Below are positions 55,744 to 64,000 of a stretch of DNA of 64,000 nucleotides, piece by piece (position 1 is the stretch's first letter; the number at the start of each line of letters is the position of its first letter). The position numbers were made by a program, and so were the translations under genes. The notes under the pieces were generated by a model. That model was not told where the DNA came from. It worked only from the letters and a program-made list of their open reading frames with translations, and ran no database searches. The DNA comes from Pictodentalium vernedei (taxonomy: Eukaryota; Mollusca; Scaphopoda; Dentaliida; Dentaliidae), in contig CM062288.1 of assembly GCA_031216915.1 (NCBI GenBank), positions 183,174,596 through 183,238,595 of the forward strand, given 5' to 3'.

Positions 55744-57700
55744 TTATATGGGCATATGATTGTGATAATTCAGGTTGATGAGTTGGTCGCGTTTTTGGGG
55801 GTTTTGACGGCTGTCGCAAATGTCATGGAGTTCGGATATTAGTTGGCTGTCGGCGAGCCGGGTGTGATTTTTCGCGGCTAGGGAGGAGAGGGGATCCTTT
55901 ATGGTTGGAATTTCGGCTCTGTCGTGGAGTATTTTGATAGGTGTACCCCAGGGAGCACGGAGGGCGACTCTGAGTGCGTGGTTTTGGACCTTTTGGAGTT
56001 TCCTCATATTTGTTTGATTTAGGTTTGTTAGGATGATAGCCCCATACTCGAGTACAGGGCGCACAATGGCTTTGTATAGTTTAAGTAGGGTTGTCTGGTT
56101 GGCTCCCCAAAATGTACCTCGTAGCATTTTTAGCAAATTAATACGTCTTGTCGCTTTGCTTGCAATATCGTTGGTGTGTTTCTTGAAGGATAGGTTTTAG
56201 TCGACAGTTATGTCAAGGAATTTCGCCTCTGTGCGTTCAAGGAGGACTCTGTCCGAAAGTTTTAGGTCAAAGTGCCGATTGTTTATCTTACGTGTGAACG
56301 TGATTCTTTGGGTTTTGTTAGCGTTCAGCCTTATTCTCCACTTGGAATACCATTGTTCCAGGTCATCGAGGGCGCGTTGAGGGGGTTTTTGAACAAGGTT
56401 GACGGTGTTATTAGAGTCCCAGATGCCCTTATCGTTTGCAAATTGTGAGATTTGAACGCGATTATCGGAGATTTTAAGGTCATTGACGTAGATGATGTAT
56501 AGTAGGAGCTGTGGACGGATCCTTGGGGAGGGGTAGGCGTGCCTGCTTCTATGGAGACACTCACTATCGGACATTTCGTTGTTGACTATGGTTTTTATTT
56601 CGCGATCGTAGAGGAAGCAGGAGAGTAATCCAAGTAGTTTCATGGGGAGATTCATTCTTGATAATTTAAGGCGCATTCCGTTGTGCCATACCGAACCGAA
56701 CGCTTTTTCTACGTCTAGTAAGATTGCCGCGCCTATTTGCTGGTTATTGATCGCGGTTTTCATTTGACTGACAGGGCGGTAGACATGCTCAATACCCTTT
56801 TACGGTTTCTATAAGCCAATGCGACGGAGAAGACTGATTGGGCGGTAGCTGGCCGGATTGGAGAGGTCTTAGTCTGGTTTAGGCATCATTACCCCAATGG
56901 CTGATTTCCAACATTTTGGAAAGTAGCCATGGGTGAGGAATGCATTGAATAGGTTGTTAAGTCTATCAATTAGGGAGTTTGGGCTTTGTTTCAGAATTTT
57001 GAAGCTAACCTCATCCTCGCCGGGTGAGGATAAATTTTTGCATTTTTTATGATATTGATAATTTCGCCATTAATGATGGGAATGACGAGGTCATCGTCCC
57101 GTTCTTCTGGATCGGTATCAAATTTAGGGTCACAGTAGATATCTGGGTGTTCATTGATGAAGTCGTCGATAGCGTTTATGATGACGTCATCGTTGTCGGG
57201 GGCCTTGGTATGGGCGATGGGTTTTTTTCTGAGGAGGTTAGCGAAAGTGTCGGCTTGGTCTTTGTCGGTATGTGTGAAGGGACCATCTTCCTTTTTAAGG
57301 GCCTTGGCTGCTGCTTTATTGCCTTTGTTTTGTTTTTTTTACCAGTAAGGGTTTTGCACGAGTTCCAGAATTTTTTGGCTTCCCTGACTTCATTTAGGTT
57401 GGCTGTTGCTTTTTCCCAGTTGGCTTCTTTTTCAGTCTGGAGGGCTTTTTTAACCTCGCCATGAAGGCGGTTATACGTTGTTTTGAGGTCAGTTTTTTGA
57501 GGGGGTCATTTTCTGGTTTAAGAGTTCGAAGAGCTTTTCGTTTGGTTTTGATTAATGAAAGTGTGTCGCCCGAGACAGTACTTCTCCAGGGCGCACTTCT
57601 TCTTTTGGGCATATTTCATTTAGGGTTGAGTTGATGATTTTTTCTAAGCCCTCGCACTGGGCTTCGAGATCAGTGGCGTTTGATGGAGAGCTGTCTGTGA
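55744..57700 (-). pseudogene. Jockey-like RT, ORF2 C-terminal half
   Basis: The frame 56763-56197 holds motif A 'AAILLDVEKAFGSVWHNGM' and motif C as 'QISQFANDKGIWDSNN', where Asn (AAC) replaces the first Asp of the F-A-D-D consensus. The motif B region is shifted ('RHAYPSPRIRPQLLLYII'). The frame 56136-55744 is the C-terminal part 'LLKLYKAIVRPVLEYGAIIL' and 'KLQKVQNHALRVALRAPWGT', characteristic of Jockey-type elements. Upstream frames between 57700 and 56800 contain the linker. A catalytic change plus at least four frame breaks make it inactive. Confidence 0.88.
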
Positions 57701-58450
57701 GTTTGACATCGATGATGTCGCGGTAGAGGTTCCAGTTTATTTTTCCAAAATTCCTGCGGAGGGTGGGGGTTATCTGAGGGGGCCATTGCCTATTTTGATT
57801 GAGGCATGGACCGGGAGGTGGTCGCTGCCTAGGTCATCTTCTCCGACCCAGTGGTCGTCGATGTGATTTTTGAGAGAATCGCCGGTGATTATTAGATCAA
57901 GGATTTCGGATGGGAATAGTGGGTTGCTACTGATGTAGGTCGCGGAGTTGTCGTTCATAACCACGTGTAGGTTATGTTTTTTGATGATTACGAGAAGGGC
58001 TTCACCGTTGGGGCCAGTTTTTTGCAGCCAAAGTATAGATATTTGGCAATAAAGTCACCGATGAAGATACAGTGTTTGTATTTCCTCGTGAACAATTCAA
58101 AGACTTTGTCAGATACGATTTTGTTTGGGTCGTTGTAATAACAAACAATCGCGAAGTTTTTATTATCGATTGTGATTTCGGTTGCAATAACCCCGGCATC
58201 AAGGTGATCAGTTTTTAAGGTTTTGTTTTTGATGTTCTGCTTTATTAGGAGAGCAACGCCGCCACATTTGGTGAGCTGTCTGTCTCTTCGAATAACGCTG
58301 AATCCACAGAGTGAGAAGTTTTTATCTCTGTTTAGCCAACTTTCGCAAATACAGACTATGTCTGTATTTTCGAATCATCGCTCATCTGGAGTTTTTTTTA
58401 TTATTAACGCTTCTGGCGTTCTACACGGCTATTTCTGATTTGCATGATGG
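57700..58450 (-). pseudogene. Jockey-like APE endonuclease, ORF2 N-terminal part
   Basis: Minus-strand frames read 'NTDIVCICESWLNRDKNFSL', 'KCGGVALLIKQNIKNKTLKT', 'FAIVCYYNDPN', 'CIFIGDF' and, at 57964-57770, 'GEDDLGSDHLPVHASIKIGN'. These are the ordered motifs of the apurinic-endonuclease-like domain (catalytic Glu in the first, Asp in the fourth, SDH in the last). The line is split over three frames. Confidence 0.83.
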
Positions 58451-58599
58451 GGGTTGATATTTTACATTTATTTATTCGGTGTTTGGTTAGTGATTAACGG
58501 TGGCTTTAGTTAATATTTTTTGCGACTTTGACTAGAGATTCCGAGATTTTGGGTTTTAAATAGTCGGGACGCTGATCGGCTAACATCTTGACAGGTGTT

Positions 58600-60000
58600 A
58601 GACAGATTAGTGCTGACATGTTTGTAGAGAACTGAGTAAAGTGCTCCCGCGACTAGGGAACATATTGTGTGGGGAGAGGGTGCATTTTCGGGATTTTTTA
58701 AGTTTAAGTTTTTTAGTCGATGTTGGTTTTAACTTTTTTGAAGTGGGGACACCCGCGGTAATTGCTATTGTGGTTCCCTTTGCAGTGTTGGGGCATGAGG
58801 GAAAGTCTGACCCACATGCTTTGGTGAGGCGATTGCCTCCACATTTCAGGCAGGCCACAATTCCCCTGCACTTATTGGTGACGTGCGCAAATATTTGGCA
58901 CTTGTGGCATTGGACCGGTGGAGGGGTAGACCTGTACTCCCCCGACCATGTCTCCTGTCATTGATGGTGACTCCATTGGCTATAATTCTTAATTTTATTT
59001 CTCGGCTGGGGCAAGTCACTTTAAGTTTCCACGTGCTCTTGCCCGTGGCTCTTGAAGTGATGCTCTGATTTATATCCTGTTTGGCGGTATCGGGGTGAAC
59101 ACGAGTCACGACAACAATAAACGGTGTAGTTCAGCGCTGAGAAAGGATTGGTTGCTTGATTTACCGCTTTGACCATTTTTTGGAACGCAGTTTGGCTTTC
59201 TGACAGCTGCTGTGAAGTCCATACCAGACGTAGGCATAGCTGTTGTGTGGCTAGGGGCCCTTGGTTTTCCTTGATTATAGAGATATTGTTATAGCTTGAG
59301 TTTGTGGTGTTCTGGTCGGAGTTAGAGAAAGGAAGAGGATGCTGAAGGCTTCTACACTTTTTGACCCGTCTAGGGGTCATAGTAGAGAACCCGTCAGCAC
59401 CCGTCACCTCCTGTAGCTCACTTTCAGGATCATAACCCTTTTGTTTCCTTTTTTGGGGTGTATTTCCCCCCTTAGGACTCTCATTGCCGAGACCCCCAAT
59501 GGAGAAAGATTCCCCACTGAACTGGCTTTTCTGATTGGAGGCAATTACACTGACTTGGGTAATGACCAGTTGTGACAATGATTTGTCAGGATTATAACAT
59601 TTTGTTTCCAGAGGGTCTGCTAGATCGCTTGAGACATTCTTCTGACTGGTCCCGTAAGTTCGAGCAGCCTCAGCATAAGACTTTGGACTGCTGTCCTCCT
59701 CTGATGCTTTGGTTGCTGAACTAATGGATCTCCCGTCTGTGATTTTATTTATTGCTACAGCAAGACTTACGATAAAGCTGGAGCAGAGCGGATTTACGCC
59801 AATACCTGGATCTCCTCAGCTGGCGACCCAGGAGATAGCGGAGATGGCATAGAGAAAGAATTCCTTATCATTTCTGCAATCTGTGCATCTTTTAACTTGA
59901 GTTCTTTTTTTTAGATCAGCAATCTCTGCTGTTAATTTCCTAACTGGCTTAGATACCTTTCGTTCATCCCCTCCGACTCCCTTCTATCCTGACCCCCTGA
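58600..60000 (-). pseudogene. Jockey-like ORF1 (gag-like, CCHC knuckles)
   Basis: Frames in order: 'ELKLKDAQIAEMIRNSFSMP' (about 59900), a polar low-complexity part (59578-59021) and an RNA-binding-like segment. Then come 'CNKCRGIVACLKCGGNRLTK' (joined over a frame change, seen partly at 58858) and 'ACGSDFPSCPNTAKGTTIAI'. The cysteine and histidine spacing fits two or three zinc knuckles of Jockey ORF1 proteins that bind the element RNA. The frame is interrupted near 59100, 58900 and 58760. Confidence 0.72.
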
Positions 60001-61254
60001 GCCTTTACTATGGTTACCTGCACTAACCTTGTTTCCCGTTGACTCTCTCCTTGCTGCTCTCTCTCTCTCTCTTTCCTTTCTCTCTTACCTATCTTCCTTC
60101 TTCTCTTATCTCTTGTTATTTTGGATATTCAAAGTTCTTGGTTTCATATACTGCGACATTTTTCCTTCTTGTTTGTTATGTTTGTTATGCTAATGAATTA
60201 ACTCTTTATATTTCCAAAATATGATTGTAATCATTTTCCTGGAAAGGTGATGATAATCTTGACTTGTTGACTGGTTGACAGCAAGGTGCTAATTGACGAC
60301 GACATAACTGGACAAAAGACGCGTTTATATTTTTTACAGTGGCGACAAAGTGTGTTGTTGAATGAATGGTTTTCGCGCGCCGAAGGCGCACAGGGTCGCT
60401 GTGGGGCAGTGACTGTATACTATTTGGTAGCTGTATGTCAGGGCGTGTTAAAGGAGGAAAAGGGTTCGCGTACTCGGAAGGTGTTCCAGGCTGGATGGTC
60501 AGTAGTGTTGGGATGACTTTGTGTAGGTCGTTGACTCCACCCTCGGGTGAGGACCAGAGCGAGAGGGGTTTCTCTCACAAAGGTGCTACCTCCCCCCGAG
60601 GGTGCTGTAGTGTTTTTCGGGCAAGTATAGTCTTCCACTTCAAAGTTGAGTCGTGGAGCGATGGTGGGCCATCATTGGCAGATAAAGTCTGCCTCAGGCT
60701 GTTTAATCAATTTTAGGCTGTTCAGTTTGATGTTTTGAATAGACGACAACAAAGGCCCCTTTCGGGACTACCCAAAGAAAGACTCGAACTTCCCTGGTTC
60801 GGGGGCAGGCCTGCATTGACACCTATTTGGATGGATCAAGATGCGCTCTACAGACGCTTACGAAAATGGGCAGAGGCGGGACGCAAGACCAACGCTCGCC
60901 TCCCTGGAGGTGGGTGACCACTTCTAGGGATGGAGAGGAGGATGTTCAGAGTCCATAGCAGTTACTGTGTTCCATATCGGTTATAGTTTCCATAGCGGTT
61001 ATTGGGGTGCTGGTGATCAAACAGAAAGCATCTTGGTGTACATGCTAAAAGAAAAAGGCAGAACTAGCTGATTTTTAAGATAGACAAACATATGTGATTG
61101 CATTATTGGATGATTGTCGATCACTGGGAGCATCTAGTACTATTCTTCAGTTTATGATTTCCAGGACTGATTTTTTCAGCTAAGAATTGGAGGGAGGGGG
61201 GCAATTCTTTACCAAAGTACCACACCCGGGGGTGTTTCCTGCATTTACCTCCTC

Positions 61255-61800
61255 CTCATTTAGTTGAGTCGGTGAAGACAGCTCTTCCTGGTAGAAGATC
61301 ACGGCTGAGCCGTTATTACTGCCTGTTTGTTCACCTTCTCTTTCCCAGTATTTGTTAATTATTTGACATTACATTTTAGAGATTTTAGCTGAGTCGGTGA
61401 AGACAGCTCTTCCTGGTAGAAGATTACGGCTAAGCTGTTACTACTGCCTGTAAGTTCACCTTCTCTTTCCCAGTATTTGTTTATTTTTAGAGATTAAATT
61501 TTAGTTTTTTAGTTGAGTTGGTGAAGACAGCTCTTCCTGGTAGAAGATCACAGCTGAGCCGTTATTACTGCCTGTATGTTCACTTTCTCTTTCCAGTATT
61601 TGTTAATTATTAGATATTACATTTTAGAGATTTTAGCTGAGTCGGTGAAGACAGCTCTTCCTGGAGAAGATTACGGCTAAGCCGTTACTACTGCCTGTAA
61701 ATTCATCTTCTCTTTCCCAGTATTTGTTTAATTTTTAGAGATTTCAGCTGAGTCGGCGAAGACAGCTCTTCCTGGCAGAGGGTACGGCTGCTCCGATTTT
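61255..61800 (-). repeat. Five-unit tandem repeat in the 3' UTR
   Basis: Units of about 125 bases start near 61258, 61384, 61508, 61631 and 61742, each with 'gctgagtcggtgaagacagc' and 'tgcctgt..gttcaccttctc'. They are more alike to one another than to the three units of the first copy, which suggests expansion after separation. Confidence 0.85.
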
Positions 61801-61928
61801 ACTCGCCTTTTTAGGAATCGACTGGTCGAAATAGGGGGAGGGGCAGACCTTAACCAAAGAGCCATACCCGGGGGGGGGGGGGTGTTCCTGCAGTAACCTC
61901 CGCGGTCTGGAGCCTACTTACAACTTTG

Positions 61929-62802
61929 TTACATTAAATTTTGGCGTTTTGGAGTTCTTGTCGGCTTTCGCAAATTGCCCGTAGTTCGGATATTAGTTGG
62001 CTGTCGGCTAACCGGTCGTGATTCTTCGCGGCTAGAGAGGCTAGGCGGTTCTTTATGGTTGGGATTTCGCTCTGTCGTAGAGTGTTTTGACAGGTGTATC
62101 CCAGGGAGCACGGAGGGCGACCCTGAGCGCATGATTTTGGACCTTCTGGAGTTTCCCCATATTTGTTTGATTCAGGTCTGTTAGGATGATAGCCCCATAC
62201 TCGAGTACAGGACGCACAAAGGCTTTGTATAGTTTAAGTAGAATGGTCTGGTTGGCTCCCGACGATGTACCCTTTAGCATTTTTAGTAGATTAATACGTT
62301 CGGTCGCTTTGCTGGCAATATCGTTGGTGTGTTTATTGAAAGATAGGTTTTGGTTGATGGTGATGCCAAGGAATTTCACCTCTGTGCATTCAGGGAGGAC
62401 TTTGTCCAGTAGTTGTAGGTCAAAGTCACGGTTATTTTTCTTACGGGTGAACGTGATTCTTTGCGTTTTACTGGCGTTCAGCTTGATTCTCCATTTGGCA
62501 CACCATTGCTCTAGGTCGCCGAGAGCGCGTTGAATGGGTTTTTGAAGTAGATTGGCAGTATTATTACAGTCCCAGAGACCCTTATTGTGAGATATGAACG
62601 CGATCCTCGGAGATTTTGAGATCACTGACGTAGATGGTGTATAGGAGGGGCGGAGGACGGATCCTTGGGGGTGCCTGCTTCCAGGGGGACTCTGTCGGAC
62701 ATTTTGTTCTTTACTCTGATTTTTATTTCGCGAAGTGTGTGAAGCTTCCAGTTTGGCATATATGCACCGATGTGTGTTTAGAGCAATAAGATGAGAATAC
62801 AA
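61929..62802 (-). pseudogene. Jockey-like RT C-terminal part, second copy
   Basis: A 249-codon frame (62802-62053) gives 'LGDLEQWCAKWRIKLNASKT', 'PECTEVKFLGITINQNLSFN' and 'LLKLYKAFVRPVLEYGAIIL', then breaks before 61929. Where motif C should be it reads 'FISHNKGLWDCNN': the F-A-D-D residues are deleted. The stretch before that has shifted frames. It cannot encode a working RT. Confidence 0.87.
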
Positions 62803-62954
62803 TGAAAATGTCCATTTCTAATGGTAAATCATTTAGTGTGGGTGTTGTTTTTCTAACAATGTGATGTTTTTAATTGAAATAAAACCGCTAGCTCCTCATT
62901 ACACGTTAGAAGTATTATTCGTTTAAATGGGATTCATTTAATGAACATTACATA

Positions 62955-63447
62955 ACCCGTCCCCAATATTGATCCCCATACGATCACGAGAGATGCAAGC
63001 AACGAGGCCAAATTTTGGGGATTTATACTGGATAGCAACCTCAGTCTAAACAGTCACGTAAACTCCATTACGGTTAGAGCAACTAAACGTATCAATTTTC
63101 TGAAGATAATCAGAGGTAAAAATTGGGGAGCAAACAAAGACGTTCTTCTCAAGCTTTACAAATCATTTATACGCCCGGTACTAGAATATGATGCTATAAT
63201 AATAAGTAATCTGAGCAAAACCAACATTCAGAAACTACAGAGGGTTCAAAACCATGCCCTGTGCCCTGTGCGTGGCACTATGCAAGCCCATGTGGACACC
63301 GATAAAGGAACTTTATGAGCTAGCGAATACAGAAACCACTGAAACACGATTAAAAAACCTACAAAACAAAACCCTCAACAGACCCGAAGACAGTGAATTA
63401 ATGGTAGAGCTAAACAAGCACCGAACCCTTAACAAAAAAACTAAATG
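62955..63447 (+). pseudogene. Jockey-type RT C-terminal fragment, other family
   Basis: On the plus strand: 'NEAKFWGFILDSNLSLNSHV', 'VRATKRINFLKIIRGKNWGA', 'LLKLYKSFIRPVLEYDAIII' and 'IQKLQRVQNHAL', then after a frameshift near 63260 'RVALCKPMWTPIKELYELAN' to a stop at 63445-63447. It has the same domain order as the two Jockey-like copies but clearly diverged residues and the opposite strand, so it is a separate family. The RT core is absent. Confidence 0.83.
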
Positions 63448-64000
63448 AACGAAAAAGCGCAAGACGAGGAAATAGCTAGTTATTATAATGCATAATTAAA
63501 GTCGCGTGACTAAACACAATCTAGGGATCTATCTAAATTACTACAATTGAGACAAAAGTCAGTGATGTTTACATCACCAGTCAAACGATATTTAAGGACG
63601 GAGTTACTGAGGACTGTCTCACTGCTCAACGCGTTATACATTGGGAAGGGTCGGGTAGTAGGTGTATATAACCTGGACCGGCGGCAGGTGACGATACACA
63701 CAAAGCTTGCCTCCGCTACCAGCGGGAGCTGCAAACAGCGACAAATCTCCACCCGCAGTCGAGTTTTCTACCCCTGGAGTATCAATTTCGGGGGGTGGGG
63801 GGGCTGGCTGGCCCCTTTGCATGGAACTCGCTGTTCCCGACGACACAGTGTACTTAGAAGGCAAGTTCGTCTTCTACCCCTATAAGTTACAGAAAATTAT
63901 GCAAGTGAATTGAAGTGCGCGGAGTCAGTGACGAGTGCCTCGCTACTCATTGAGAACTTTAGGATTGAGTCTGTGAGGACTGCCTCGCGACTCTGTGTGA
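63448..64000. other. No recognisable gene
   Basis: It contains a G tract (about 63789-63802) and a weak repeat of 'gaggactg..tcgc' (63610, 63950, 63975). Frames of up to 112 codons here have no motif. The window ends without resolving what follows. Confidence 0.45.

Larger units (their letters stand above)
54537..60200 (-). mobile_element. Jockey-like non-LTR retrotransposon, near full length
   Basis: In minus-strand order: a 5' part (60200-60000, uncertain limit), ORF1 gag-like (about 60000-58600), ORF2 endonuclease (58450 to about 57700), RT (about 57700-55744), then a 1.2 kb 3' untranslated region with a three-unit tandem repeat (55375-55735) and a terminal 'gcgccttt..gcgcgcga' stem near 54537. 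A second copy of the same family lies just upstream of it (60365-62802) on the same strand. All ORFs are broken by frameshifts. The 3' end shows no long poly-A. Confidence 0.85.
60365..62802 (-). mobile_element. Jockey-like element, second copy, 5'-truncated
   Basis: Same family and strand as 54537-60200. The 3' UTR (60365 to about 61930) carries the 'gcgcgccgaaggcgcacagg' end, the 'ctcgggtgaggaccagagcg' segment, the 'cctccctggaggtgggtgac' segment and five tandem units. ORF2 is kept only from just before RT motif C. It begins abruptly near 62802, as expected of incomplete reverse transcription. Confidence 0.85.

Noticed and set aside
57024-57464. 146-codon plus-strand frame
   Set aside because: It is antisense to the Jockey-like RT gene, and the minus-strand reading carries recognised motifs.

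Overview
The window looks like a piece of a marine-invertebrate-type animal nuclear genome made almost wholly of transposable elements and their relics. It is AT-rich and intron-sized, with no prokaryotic gene layout, no operons and no CRISPR array. It contains RNA polymerase III-type SINEs with 5S rRNA- or tRNA-like heads, several clades of non-LTR retrotransposon, a Penelope-like fragment, DD34E Tc1/mariner-like transposons, many TTAA-flanked palindromic MITEs and very long foldback elements. This mix fits a mollusc or other lophotrochozoan, or an invertebrate deuterostome. I cannot name the species from sequence alone. No host gene is confidently present; the best candidate is a 128-codon one-membrane-span ORF at 38761-39147.

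Layout. 1-1060: SINE tail, hairpin MITE and reverse-transcriptase (RT) C-terminal relic. 1805-5072: a 3.3 kb foldback element whose 1.3 kb arms carry a promoter-like set of motifs. 5200-9060: clustered hairpin MITEs. 9260-13000: RT relic, MITEs and two tRNA-headed SINEs. 13560-15606: Penelope GIY-YIG relic, then a complete but dead Tc1-like element. 16575-18360: TTAA MITE, 5S-headed SINE and a MITE holding two tRNA-like units. 18458-21606: a second, 3.15 kb foldback element. 22720-30470: a dense run of TTAA palindromic MITEs, SINEs, a second Tc1-like relic and a composite MITE. 31130-32730: promoter-module arm and short palindrome arrays. 33586-34162: MITE split by a 5S SINE. 35160-38700: mostly unassigned. 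40016-45100: composite MITE, SINE and a CR1/L2-like retrotransposon on the minus strand. 46054-47077: third Tc1-like relic. 47593-53735: MITEs, RT relic and another promoter-module arm. 54537-62802: two same-strand copies of a Jockey-like retrotransposon. 62955-63447: a Jockey-type RT fragment of another family.

Relationships. None of the elements appears autonomous. Each of the three RT genes in which the catalytic FADD box can be examined has lost it, and all three transposase genes are frameshifted. Clean target-site duplications (TSDs), nested insertions and one uninterrupted paralogous locus (51385-51810) allow a relative order of insertion to be read. The most unusual signals are the foldback arms that carry ETS, CRE, E-box, NRF1-like and YY1-like sites in fixed order and spacing; one SINE body joined to both 5S and several tRNA-like heads; and MITE families that share a central palindrome but have different outer sequences.
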